Positions 16,269 to 23,443 of a stretch of 64,000 nt of DNA are shown here, piece after piece; position 1 is the stretch's first letter, and every line of letters starts with the position of its first letter. A program made the position numbers and the translations under genes. Origin of the DNA: Ilumatobacter sp. (GTDB lineage Bacteria; Actinomycetota; Acidimicrobiia; Acidimicrobiales; Ilumatobacteraceae); assembly GCF_030065885.1 (NCBI RefSeq), contig NZ_JASJCS010000004.1:1-64000 (forward strand), given 5' to 3'. The notes beneath the pieces are model-generated. The model did no database searches. It had not been told where the DNA came from and was given only the letters and a program-made list of their open reading frames with translations.

Positions 16269-16865
16269 ATGAACCACGCTAGCCGCACGAGATCCACGTC
16301 GACCCGGTCGCTCGGCGTGCTGCTGGGTGCCCTGGTCCTCGGCGCGGCGGTCGTGCACGCCGACGCGCCCGCCGTCGACCGCGCCGCCGACGTCTCGGCA
16401 CCGGCCGAACGCATCGTCACCAGCGGGGAGGGCCTGCTGTTCCCGATCGACCCGTCGCCGATGTGCGAGGTCCTCGACAACTTCGGCGGGTTCAGCAAGG
16501 CGTTCGGTTCGGGCGGGCACCAGGGCCTCGACATCGGCGCCCAGCTGGGTCAGGAGATCTACGCGGTCGAGTCCGGCACGCTGTACCGGCGGTTCGACGG
16601 CGGCGCACCCGGCCTCGGCTGGGGCCTCTGGTCCGACACCGACACCAAGTACCGCTACTACCACCTCGATGCGTTCGCCGACGGGCTCACGGTGGGTGAC
16701 CGGGTCGAGGAAGGCCAGCTGATCGGCTTCGTCGGTGACACCGGCAACGCCACGCCGGGAGGCTGGCACCTGCACTTCGAGGTCCGACCGGGTCCCGCGC
16801 CGCACGCCACGCCGGTCGATCCCGTCCCGCTGCTCGACATCCCGCGGATCTGCCGTATCTACTAG
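16269..16865 (+). CDS. M23-family peptidoglycan endopeptidase
   Basis: A 198-residue exported metallopeptidase. The N-terminal Arg-rich segment plus GVLLGALVLGAAVVHADA is a signal peptide. The catalytic domain has GGHQGLDIGAQLGQ (zinc His and Asp), YRYYHLDAF, GDTGNATPGGWHLHFEVRPG (HxH zinc motif) and otherwise standard LytM spacing. It should cleave peptide cross-links outside the membrane. Its ATG abuts the divergent epimerase start, and its TAG stop overlaps the convergent scramblase-like stop in a CTAG palindrome. I found no clear -10 element for this gene. Confidence 0.85.
   Translation: MNHASRTRSTSTRSLGVLLGALVLGAAVVHADAPAVDRAADVSAPAERIVTSGEGLLFPIDPSPMCEVLDNFGGFSKAFGSGGHQGLDIGAQLGQEIYAVESGTLYRRFDGGAPGLGWGLWSDTDTKYRYYHLDAFADGLTVGDRVEEGQLIGFVGDTGNATPGGWHLHFEVRPGPAPHATPVDPVPLLDIPRICRIY
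16276..16281 (-). promoter_or_regulatory. -10 element TAGCGT inside the divergent gene
   Basis: On the minus strand TAGCGT is followed by 7 bases and ATG 16268. The element therefore lies within the first codons of the divergent M23 peptidase gene, whose ATG at 16269 directly abuts this start (CATATG). Confidence 0.5.
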
Positions 16866-17989
16866 GTCTTCGCCGCAGCTCGGGCTAGTAGCCCTCGCCT
16901 GCCGGGTGCTGCGGTGCTCGCTGGCGCTGTGCTCCTCGCCAGCTTGCTTCGGTGGGCGCGGTCTCGCTCGGTGAGATGACCGGCTGCGCTGACCGAGCTC
17001 GCCGTCTCCGCTCCGGCGCCGTTGGCGCCGCCGCTTCGACCCTCGCCCGCCTGGTCGATGCGACGCGGTCTCGCGGTGAGATCGGCGTTCACCGGCCGCG
17101 TGCCGGGTCCGTCGAACACCAGACGCGTCTCAGCCGAGGCCGCGGTTGTCTTGTTCAAGGCGGTGTCGATCGACAGTGCGCTGGCGACGACGAGGGAGTT
17201 GAGCGGTTCGAGCGGGCGATGGTGGACCTGCAGCACGTAGTTGTCGGCCGTGGTGAACATCGTCTTGGCGAGACCCTCCCACGTCTTGGTGATGCGGGCG
17301 ATCTCGTTGCCGGCGTTGTCCTCGATGCGGAAGTTCCAGGCGCGCCAGTTCTCGGCCTTGATGGCGCCGAGCGGATGACCATTCGCCTCGAGGCCGAAGT
17401 TGATCTTGCCGACCATGTTCTGCTGCACGACCCGGCCGATCTCGCGGTCCTGCCCGTCGCTGACGACCACGGTCGACTTGATGACCTTCCTCGGCCGGGT
17501 GATCTTGAGCACGACCTGCCCGGCGGCGTCGGTGATCTCGAGATGGTGGGTCATGAACTGGTCGATGCTCGAGACGAGCCGCATCACCTTCTTGGCGGTC
17601 GACTGCCCGACCTGGTTGACGGCGGCGATCTGGGTGCCGTGCTGGTCGAACACGCTGTACTGGTTGTTGAGCTCGATCAGCTTCGCCTTCTGGTTGACGA
17701 CCAGGATCGGCTCGTCGAGCAGCGTGCCGCCGCCACCGGCGACCGGACCGTCGAGCCCGATCCCCTGATGACCGGTGCCGGTGAGCTGCTTGTTGATCGT
17801 CTCGGCCCTGCCCTCGTCGCCCACCGTCAGGCCGGCGTCGAGCCGGTCCATGCCGGACCGCTGCTGCACGGGATCAGACCCGGCCACGCCCTGGTTGCTC
17901 ACGTGGTCGGTCCACGCGGTGCCGTCCCAGTACCGAAGCTCGTGCCGCCCCGTCGGGTCGGGATACCAGTTCGCCGGCGTCGCATTCAT
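16862..17989 (-). CDS. DUF2510 plus scramblase/LURP-one-like protein
   Basis: Residues 1-35 form a DUF2510 motif (NWYPDPTGRHELRYWDGTAWTDHV). Residues about 85-285 match the beta-barrel scramblase/LURP1 fold seen in actinobacteria (LLDEPILVVNQKAKLIELNN, DQHGTQIAAVNQVG, LKITRPRKVIKSTVVVSD, VQQNMVGKINFGLEANG, VVASALSIDTALNK). The role is unknown; membrane-lipid association is inferred from the family. The usual end would be just after ALNK. The remaining 85 or so residues are Ala/Arg-rich and encoded by repeat-like DNA similar to 1904-1956, suggesting a stop lost into a repeat. Start ATG follows TAGGCT by 6 bases. Confidence 0.75.
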   Translation of the reverse strand: MNATPANWYPDPTGRHELRYWDGTAWTDHVSNQGVAGSDPVQQRSGMDRLDAGLTVGDEGRAETINKQLTGTGHQGIGLDGPVAGGGGTLLDEPILVVNQKAKLIELNNQYSVFDQHGTQIAAVNQVGQSTAKKVMRLVSSIDQFMTHHLEITDAAGQVVLKITRPRKVIKSTVVVSDGQDREIGRVVQQNMVGKINFGLEANGHPLGAIKAENWRAWNFRIEDNAGNEIARITKTWEGLAKTMFTTADNYVLQVHHRPLEPLNSLVVASALSIDTALNKTTAASAETRLVFDGPGTRPVNADLTARPRRIDQAGEGRSGGANGAGAETASSVSAAGHLTERDRAHRSKLARSTAPASTAAPGRRGLLARAAAKT

Positions 17990-17995
17990 GAGCCG

Positions 17996-18001
17996 AGCCT
18001 A
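17996..18001 (-). promoter_or_regulatory. -10 element TAGGCT, leaderless
   Basis: On the minus strand TAGGCT is followed by 6 bases and ATG 17989 of the DUF2510/scramblase-like gene. Confidence 0.5.
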
Positions 18002-18042
18002 CGGGTCCCGTCCCGCGACAAGCGGCCGGCTCGGCCCCTCGC

Positions 18043-18558
18043 TCAGCCGTCGGAACGCAGGTGGGCGGCGGCCATGACGACGTCGCGTGCCCAGGGGTCG
18101 AGCTGGCGACCGGTGAGCCGCTCGGTCACCTCGATCGCCTTGGTGTCCTCGTCGACGAGGCCGGCCCATCGGATGTAACCGCCCATGATGCCGACCAGCC
18201 GGTCGCCGAGCTCTTCACCGTGGACGATCAGCTTGGCGCCACTGGCCAGCAGATCATCGAGCTCGCGGTAGAAAGCAGTCAACCACGCGTCGCGCTCGTC
18301 GCCCTTGAACGGGCGATGCCGGTACGGCAGGTTGAGCTCTTCGTAGTTGTGCAGGTTGTGGGGCGCCTGGATGATCGAGATCGCGTAGTTGAAGCCGTTC
18401 TCGCGGATCCAGATGATCTCCTCCTGGCGGCGGACGCGGCGATGATTGTCGCCGTAGCCACCCGGGCGCTCACAGATCGCGAGCTTGTCCTTGAGGATCC
18501 AGGTGAAGTGACGAGGCGTGATGCCGAGCGCCCATTTTCCTCGGAGCTTCGGAGGCAT
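18043..18558 (-). CDS. Phosphatase-like protein lacking the catalytic Cys
   Basis: The 171-residue protein begins MPPKLRGKWALGITPRHFTW and has an alpha/beta core ending in LIVHGEELGDRLVGIMGGY followed by helices. This has the order and spacing of the tyrosine/dual-specificity phosphatase loop HCX5R, but Gly stands where the nucleophilic Cys should be and Arg is kept, so a binding rather than a hydrolytic role is likely if the relation holds. The relation is my reading, not a search result. ATG 18558 overlaps the TGA of an upstream 16-codon ORF (TGATG), and there is no Shine-Dalgarno site. Confidence 0.6.
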   Translation of the reverse strand: MPPKLRGKWALGITPRHFTWILKDKLAICERPGGYGDNHRRVRRQEEIIWIRENGFNYAISIIQAPHNLHNYEELNLPYRHRPFKGDERDAWLTAFYRELDDLLASGAKLIVHGEELGDRLVGIMGGYIRWAGLVDEDTKAIEVTERLTGRQLDPWARDVVMAAAHLRSDG

Positions 18559-18608
18559 CAGCGGCCCGGCCTCGTGGTGGCCTGGATATCGGTGGTGTGC
18601 TGCGACAT
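18558..18608 (-). CDS. 16-codon leader micro-ORF coupled to the phosphatase-like gene
   Basis: ATG 18608 begins a 16-codon ORF (MSQHTTDIQATTRPGR) 11 bases after a TAGGAT -10 element. Its TGA overlaps the main ATG as TGATG. The main gene would be translated by ribosomes that finish this ORF. It is the second of three such arrangements in the window. Confidence 0.45.
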   Translation of the reverse strand: MSQHTTDIQATTRPGR

Positions 18609-18619
18609 TGCGGAGGACG

Positions 18620-18625
18620 ATCCTA
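18620..18625 (-). promoter_or_regulatory. -10 element TAGGAT, next to the tilS stop
   Basis: TAGGAT on the minus strand lies 4-9 bases downstream of the tilS stop codon and 11 bases before the micro-ORF ATG at 18608. Confidence 0.4.
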
Positions 18626-18628
18626 TCG

Positions 18629-19492
18629 CTAGCGATCGACGATCCGGAAGCGCTGGCCCGAGCGCTCGACCCGCCGTCCCCCCGGGAGCTCGCACGCAGT
18701 GGCGTCGCCGTGGGCCACGGCGAGCACCCGGTCGATGGCGGCTCCGTCCGGCGGGTAGCCCGCCTCGGTGAGCCAGCTCCGCAGCGCTCGCCGGGCGAGC
18801 ACCGGATGAGCGGCTGCGACGGCGGGTGCATCGGTCGGGTCGATCTCGCCGGCCAGCTGGTCGAGGTAGTCGCCCTCCTCCCGGAGGATCGTGGCGGTTC
18901 GTCCGAGGATCGGCGTGAGGTCGCGACCTGCGATGTCGGTCGCCAACGGCATCAGCTCGTGGCGGATGCGGTTCCGCCACACGTCGCGAGCATGGTTCGA
19001 GGGGTCCCGCACCGGCTCGACGCCGAGCTCGCGGCAGAGCGCTTCGGTGTCGGATCGCCTGAGCGACAGCAGCGGGTGCGCCGGCCCCGGTCGCATCGCG
19101 CCGAGCCCGGTGCCGCCGCTGCCGCGCAGCAGGCGCAGCAGCACCGTCTCGGCCTGGTCGTCGGCGGTGTGTCCCGTCAGTGCATCGGGCGGCAGGACGG
19201 CACGGCGAGCGTCGCGGGCGCGTGCCTCGAGGTTCGGGCCCGGCTCGAGGGCCACACGGTGCAGCACGAAGTCGGCGCCGAGCTGCCGGGCGATGGTCTC
19301 GGCTGTTGCGGCCTCGGTTGTCGAGGTCGCACGCAGCCCGTGGTCGACGTGGTGCGCGGCGACGTCACATCCTGCGGCGACCGCCAGCGCCACGAGCGCC
19401 GTCGAGTCGGGCCCGCCCGAACAGGCGCAGGCGACGGGTGCACCCGGCGCAGGGAAGTTGCAGCGGGTGAGCAGCTCGTCGAGGAGGCTCAG
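18629..19492 (-). CDS. tilS: tRNA(Ile)-lysidine synthase
   Basis: TilS adds lysine to cytidine 34 of tRNA-Ile(CAU). The PP-loop ATP-binding motif CACSGGPDSTALVAL is near residue 25 of my model, the correct place, followed by HHVDHGLR, LTGHTADDQAETVLLRLLRG and DPSNHARDVWRNRIRHEL. About 287 residues, slightly short. There is no ATG, GTG or TTG between the preceding gene and the PP-loop. The best start is CTG 19492, overlapping the TGA of the 50-residue membrane protein (CTGA). The frame upstream is open but has no family similarity and contradicts that gene. Confidence 0.85.
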   Translation of the reverse strand: MSLLDELLTRCNFPAPGAPVACACSGGPDSTALVALAVAAGCDVAAHHVDHGLRATSTTEAATAETIARQLGADFVLHRVALEPGPNLEARARDARRAVLPPDALTGHTADDQAETVLLRLLRGSGGTGLGAMRPGPAHPLLSLRRSDTEALCRELGVEPVRDPSNHARDVWRNRIRHELMPLATDIAGRDLTPILGRTATILREEGDYLDQLAGEIDPTDAPAVAAAHPVLARRALRSWLTEAGYPPDGAAIDRVLAVAHGDATACELPGGRRVERSGQRFRIVDR

Positions 19493-19641
19493 AGCTCTTG
19501 CTCGCGCTGGCGCTTCCCGCCCGGGTAGCGCTGCGCCGAGACCTGCTTGAGGTAGCCGCCGATGAGACCGACGGTTGCGGCGCCGCCCGCGAGCAGCATG
19601 ATGAGTCCGATCCACCAGTGCCAGATGTAGGCGGCGAGCAT
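19489..19641 (-). CDS. 50-residue membrane protein upstream of tilS
   Basis: A short gene encoding 50 residues: MLAAYIWHWWIGLIMLLAGG, a continued hydrophobic helix (AATVGLIGGY), then a basic tail KQVSAQRYPGGKRQREQEL. It is one, perhaps two, membrane segments with a positively charged cytoplasmic end. The TACGCT -10 element 7 bases upstream gives a leaderless start. The stop overlaps the probable CTG start of tilS. Similar small membrane ORFs occur in actinobacteria; no function is known to me. Confidence 0.75.
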   Translation of the reverse strand: MLAAYIWHWWIGLIMLLAGGAATVGLIGGYLKQVSAQRYPGGKRQREQEL

Positions 19642-19648
19642 GGGCGCC

Positions 19649-19654
19649 AGCGTA
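19649..19654 (-). promoter_or_regulatory. -10 element TACGCT, leaderless
   Basis: On the minus strand TACGCT is followed by 7 bases and ATG 19641. It probably drives the small membrane protein and tilS together. Confidence 0.5.
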
Positions 19655-19740
19655 GCGAGCGTTCGGCCACGTGGCCCAAGTTCTCCGCGGATTGCGGTGC
19701 CGATCGTCGTGGTGAGTCGCAGCTCGCGACCCGGGCGAAC

Positions 19741-20016
19741 TCAGCCGGTGATCGTGTCGTCGGCCGTGCCGATGACGCCGTCGCCGTCGAGATCGGCATC
19801 GAAGCATCGCTCGATCCGCCCGAGCAGGCCCGGCGGCATCTCGTCGCTGCTGCACTTGCGGCGGATCGCCTGCTTCAGCTCGGCGTGGAAGTCGAAGGCC
19901 TGGAGGCAGTCGACGCACCCGTCGAGGTGCTCGTGGATGTGGACGCGGACGTCGGCGGAGAGCTCACCGTCGAGGAAGGCGTCGAGCTCGCGGATCGTTT
20001 CGTTGCAATCAGCCAT
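19741..20016 (-). CDS. Zinc-type anti-sigma factor (RsrA-like) with EF-hand-like tail
   Basis: This 91-residue protein follows the sigma gene by 33 bases. HEHLDGCVDC contains the ZAS motif H30-X3-C34-X2-C37, with C4 upstream; in RsrA such cysteines bind zinc and release the sigma factor on thiol oxidation. The helical segment AFDFHAELKQAIRRKC is the expected sigma-binding part. Unusually, the C-terminus carries DLDGDGVIGTAD, a complete 12-residue EF-hand-type loop (Asp at 1, 3, 5 and 12, Gly at 6). Calcium binding is an inference. Start ATG fits the family. Confidence 0.85.
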   Translation of the reverse strand: MADCNETIRELDAFLDGELSADVRVHIHEHLDGCVDCLQAFDFHAELKQAIRRKCSSDEMPPGLLGRIERCFDADLDGDGVIGTADDTITG

Positions 20017-20049
20017 CTGATCGAGTGCTGCCGTTCCTGTGGTTCGCGG

Positions 20050-20634
20050 TCATGTGCTGGCGGCGGTTTCGTCGTCGCTCGTGAGGCCTCGCTCCCGTGC
20101 GTATTCGTACAACGCGCGTTGCATCGCTTTTCTTCCCCGGTGCAGCCGCGACATCACCGTGCCGATCGGGATGTCGAGCATCTCGGCGATCTCCTTGTAC
20201 GCGAATCCCTCGACGTCGGCGAGCAGCACGGGCAGCCGGAAGTTCTCGGGCAGCTCTTCCAGGGCGGTCTTCACCTCGTCGTCGGTGAAGACGTCGAGGA
20301 ACTGCTCTTCGGCCGACATGCTGGCCGCAGCCGTCTCCATCGAGCCGAGCCGCCGGTACAGGTACAGGTCCTCGATCTCGCCGAGGTCGGACTCCTGGGG
20401 CCGTCGCTGCTTCGCCCGGTACTTGTTGATGTACGCGTTGGTCAGGATCCGGAACAGCCAGGCGCGCAGGTTGGTGCCTTCCTGGAAGGTGTGGAAGCTC
20501 CGGTAACCGCGCAGGTAGGCCTCTTGCACGAGATCCTCCGCGTCCGCCTGGTTGCGCGTCATGCGCAGGGCGGCCGAGTAGAGCTGCGGTGCGAACTCCA
20601 TCGCCTGATCGGCGAAATCCTGCTGGTCGGCCAC
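20050..20634 (-). CDS. ECF sigma factor, SigR/SigH type
   Basis: A 194-residue ECF sigma factor with region 2 ([48 protein letters not shown]) and region 4 ([46 protein letters not shown]). Together with the adjacent zinc anti-sigma factor it should be the thiol-oxidative-stress sigma. GTG 20634 lies 8 bases after TAGTGT on the minus strand. The open frame continues upstream but through the promoter and into the divergent gene, so I reject the longer version. Confidence 0.9.
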   Translation of the reverse strand: MADQQDFADQAMEFAPQLYSAALRMTRNQADAEDLVQEAYLRGYRSFHTFQEGTNLRAWLFRILTNAYINKYRAKQRRPQESDLGEIEDLYLYRRLGSMETAAASMSAEEQFLDVFTDDEVKTALEELPENFRLPVLLADVEGFAYKEIAEMLDIPIGTVMSRLHRGRKAMQRALYEYARERGLTSDDETAAST

Positions 20635-20642
20635 GACCGGCG

Positions 20643-20648
20643 ACACTA
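20643..20648 (-). promoter_or_regulatory. -10 element TAGTGT of the sigma gene
   Basis: On the minus strand TAGTGT is followed by 8 bases and GTG 20634. I see no clear SigR-type GGAAT...GTT site in the 50 bases upstream, so autoregulation is not shown. Confidence 0.45.
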
Positions 20649-20682
20649 TCGCTTCGTCACGAGCTGGCCGATTGCGGATCGG

Positions 20683-20688
20683 TACTGT
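20683..20688 (+). promoter_or_regulatory. -10 element TACTGT before a micro-ORF
   Basis: TACTGT is followed by 7 bases and GTG 20696, the start of an 8-codon ORF. It is divergent from the sigma-factor promoter. Confidence 0.5.
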
Positions 20689-20695
20689 CCGGGCG

Positions 20696-20722
20696 GTGCC
20701 GACTGCCGCGTGGGCGACGTGA
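20696..20722 (+). CDS. 8-codon leader micro-ORF coupled to the hydrolase gene
   Basis: GTG 20696 begins an 8-codon ORF (translated MPTAAWAT) 7 bases after TACTGT. Its TGA at 20720-20722 overlaps the GTG start of the hydrolase gene as GTGA. It is the third leaderless micro-ORF with a stop-start overlap in this region. Confidence 0.45.
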   Translation: MPTAAWAT

Positions 20723-21426
20723 CCGATTCGACCGGACAGACCGGCGAGCGAAGCCCTGGACCGAGCGCGCTCGCGTCGCTGCAGGTGCTCGCACGCTCGT
20801 CGGCTGCGCTCGGTCAGGGCCTCGTGCACGAGGAGATCTACACCCCGCAGGGTCTGCTGACCGTGTTCCGTCACGAGCCTCCGGACGGCTCCCGACCGTC
20901 TGCTGCGATCGTCACGTGCGGCGGCGCGATGGGTGGTGTGCTCGGCCCGGGCCATGCCCTCTTCCAGCGCCTCGGCACCGAGTGGCCGCAGCGTGACGTC
21001 GCCGTCCATCGGGTGGGGTACCGGGTACCGAACGACCTCGACCGCTGTGCCCACGACGTGGCCTGCGTCGTCGAGATGGCGATCGAGGCGGGCGCCGGAC
21101 GAGTCGTCGTCATGGGCCACAGCTTCGGCGGCGCAGTTGCGATCCGGGTTGCGGCCGTGATGACGGCCGAGGTCGCCGGCGTGGTCACGTTCGCGACGCA
21201 GTCAGCGGGGTGCGAGGTGGCCGGCGCACTCGCCGGGCGGCCGTTGCTGCTCTTCCACGGCGATCGCGACGAGTTGCTGCCGATGCAGTCGAGCGAGCTG
21301 GTGAGGATGCTGGCCGGGTACGGCGACCTGGTGGTGCTGCCGGGCGACGGCCACTTGCTCGCCCGGAGCGACGAGGTCGTCGTCGCTGAGCTCGACCGGT
21401 GGTTGCCGGGCGTGCTCGCGACGTGA
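20719..21426 (+). CDS. Alpha/beta-fold hydrolase, unassigned
   Basis: A 235-residue protein with serine-hydrolase features: the nucleophile elbow [13 protein letters not shown] near residue 134, [21 protein letters not shown] with the acid Asp, and LPGDGHLL with the catalytic His. An N-terminal extension [14 protein letters not shown] precedes the fold. The substrate is unknown. I take GTG 20719 because it overlaps the micro-ORF stop and lies 31 bases after the only good -10 element; the frame to its left runs antisense through the sigma gene. Confidence 0.7.
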   Translation: MTDSTGQTGERSPGPSALASLQVLARSSAALGQGLVHEEIYTPQGLLTVFRHEPPDGSRPSAAIVTCGGAMGGVLGPGHALFQRLGTEWPQRDVAVHRVGYRVPNDLDRCAHDVACVVEMAIEAGAGRVVVMGHSFGGAVAIRVAAVMTAEVAGVVTFATQSAGCEVAGALAGRPLLLFHGDRDELLPMQSSELVRMLAGYGDLVVLPGDGHLLARSDEVVVAELDRWLPGVLAT

Positions 21427-21435
21427 ACCTCCCGG

Positions 21436-22611
21436 TCAGGCAGCCTCGGCGCCGCTCCGCTCGCACGGCAGGATCTGCGCGAGGAACGCCGGCCGCGCGT
21501 TGTCGGTGCGCACCGCCTGCAGCACGACGGTGACCGGATGCCCTGCGCTGCGCCGACGAGCGGTGTCGCCGGTCCGAGCTGGCGGCCGAAGTCGCCCGTG
21601 CTTGACGACGTGGCCCTTGGCCGACCACGCAGCCCTGAGCGCGTCGGAGCCGACCGGCTCGTCGTCGAACGTCACGTGGGAGGCGAGCGGGTCCTGGCGC
21701 AACGAGCACTGGCTGCCCCCGAGCAGCTCGGTCGCGGCATCGTTGGCGTCGACGATCTCCCCGCCGTCCGAGAGGACCAAGGTCGCCACCGTGGTGCTGT
21801 CGAAGCTCTCCCCGTCGACCACGCCCGCCGGGAGCGAGGTGCCGACGCGGAACTCGGCGACGTCGAGGAACTCGGCGAACACGCAGCGCTCACCCCCCGT
21901 GTGCCAGGCGAGTCGGAAGTTGCCGACGACCGGGATGTCCTCGCCGGACACGTGCGTGATCCACGTCCGTCCGACGACCGGCGTGCCACCGCTCGAGCGC
22001 AGGGCGGCGAGGACCCACTCGAGATCGAGGTCGCACAGCGACTCGAACTCCTCGGCGACGATCGCCGACTCCGATCGTCCTGTGATCCCGAGCAGCCGGT
22101 GGTTCCAGTCGACGACCCGCCCCGATTCCGCAACGATCAGGTTGGCGAGCAGGCTGTGGTCGGACACCGACGCCAGGCGCTCGGCGCCGCCACGTCCGTC
22201 CTCGGGCTGCGCCGCCCTGACCAGCGACGCCATCACGCCGTGGACACGTCGGTCGGGTCCGAACACGGGCACCGCCGACACCGTGAGCTTGTCCCCGTCG
22301 GTCCGCTCGTCGCTGCGTCCGATCAGCGAGGCGACCGTCGGCTGGGTCGTCGAGAGCACGGTCGTGATCGGGCACTGCGTCCCAGCCGCACCACCCTGCA
22401 CGCGCCAGCCCAACTCGACGAGGAGTCGCCCGGACAGGACGACCTCGTCGACGCCGAGCACCTCAGCGGTGCGGACGTTCCATCGTGCGATGCGCGCCTC
22501 GTCGTCGAAGACGAGGACGGCCGCGTCGAGCGTCTCCAACGTCTGTTGCGCGAGCCACGCGCTGGCGATCCCGAACTCGGCGGGTGAGCTGACCTGCGAC
22601 ACCTGGATCAC
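21436..22611 (-). CDS. PAS-domain sensory protein
   Basis: The 391-residue soluble protein contains about three PAS-like segments: TLETLDAAVLVFDDEARIARWNVRTAEVLGV, LLANLIVAESGRVVDWNHRLLGITGRSE and TVATLVLSDGGEIVDANDAATELLG. No kinase, GGDEF, EAL or DNA-binding output domain follows, so it must act by protein contact or regulate a partner. Its GTG start overlaps the stop of the gene at 22608 (GTGA). The two genes and fliL make a minus-strand operon, suggesting a role in flagellar regulation. Confidence 0.7.
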   Translation of the reverse strand: MIQVSQVSSPAEFGIASAWLAQQTLETLDAAVLVFDDEARIARWNVRTAEVLGVDEVVLSGRLLVELGWRVQGGAAGTQCPITTVLSTTQPTVASLIGRSDERTDGDKLTVSAVPVFGPDRRVHGVMASLVRAAQPEDGRGGAERLASVSDHSLLANLIVAESGRVVDWNHRLLGITGRSESAIVAEEFESLCDLDLEWVLAALRSSGGTPVVGRTWITHVSGEDIPVVGNFRLAWHTGGERCVFAEFLDVAEFRVGTSLPAGVVDGESFDSTTVATLVLSDGGEIVDANDAATELLGGSQCSLRQDPLASHVTFDDEPVGSDALRAAWSAKGHVVKHGRLRPPARTGDTARRRSAGHPVTVVLQAVRTDNARPAFLAQILPCERSGAEAA

Positions 22612-23339
22612 CCCGTTCCGCGCGCTCCGCTGAGCTCGAGCCGTTCGCCGAGGAGCGCAGCGACCCTGATCGGCGTGAGCACACCGACCCGTCTCGGCAG
22701 GAACTCCGCTCGCGACATCAGACGCTGCGTCAGCTGGCGGCCGAGGGCGATACCCCACTCTGAGGGCGGCTGGAGTCGGGACAGCTGGGTCTCGACGTGT
22801 GCAACGTCGTGATGTGCGTCCACGACCTGGCGCGTGATCGTGCCCAGCACCCGCCGGTAGTTGCGCGGATCGTTGTCGGCGGTCCGGAGCAGGCGCTCGA
22901 CCAGGACCGGGACCAGCAGCGCAGCGGCGTCGCCGTGCCGCTCCAGATCCTCGATCGTCCGACCGCAGAGGATCGACCGGAACGCGTTCTCCGACCTCCT
23001 GCGCCGCGCCTCGACCGTGGCGTGAGCGCCGCAGAGGCGATCGGCCCGGAGGCCGGGTGCGACGTCGAGCAGCTGCGACACGGTCGTGCCGCTGCGCAGC
23101 GCATTCAGGACGGCGGTGATGTCCGAGCGGCGGGGCTCGGCAGAGCGTCCACCGGCCAACGCCGACAGCTCGTCGACGAACGCCGTCTCCTCGGCGGTGG
23201 TGGCGGGCCACTCCCGAGCTTCCCACGGCACCCACATCGTGACGGGCAGTGTCGCGTCGAGCGGTACGGTGCCGGTGGCTCCGGCGGCCGGCGGCCCCGT
23301 GGCGGCGCCGTCGGCGAGCAGTGCGACCGAGTTGTGCAT
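22608..23339 (-). CDS. Unknown helical protein in the fliL operon
   Basis: A 243-residue product starting MHNSVALLADG; the first 40 residues are Ala/Gly/Pro-rich and probably disordered, the remainder helical with many Arg (ATVEARRRRSENAFRSILCGR, QLTQRLMSRAEF). There is no signal peptide or membrane helix. I do not recognise it. Start ATG 23339 has a clear GGAGGAG Shine-Dalgarno 11 bases upstream; an ATG at 23372 has none. It lies between fliL and the PAS gene and is coupled to the latter, so a flagellar or signalling role is inferred from context only. Confidence 0.65.
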   Translation of the reverse strand: MHNSVALLADGAATGPPAAGATGTVPLDATLPVTMWVPWEAREWPATTAEETAFVDELSALAGGRSAEPRRSDITAVLNALRSGTTVSQLLDVAPGLRADRLCGAHATVEARRRRSENAFRSILCGRTIEDLERHGDAAALLVPVLVERLLRTADNDPRNYRRVLGTITRQVVDAHHDVAHVETQLSRLQPPSEWGIALGRQLTQRLMSRAEFLPRRVGVLTPIRVAALLGERLELSGARGTG

Positions 23340-23443
23340 GATGATGACTCCTCCGTGAGTCGGTGCGGCCACGTCCAGGTGGCCGGTCGGTTGGCGATGG
23401 CGTGTGCGGGTTCCTCCCGCTGAGCCGGTTCGATGGCGGGCGG

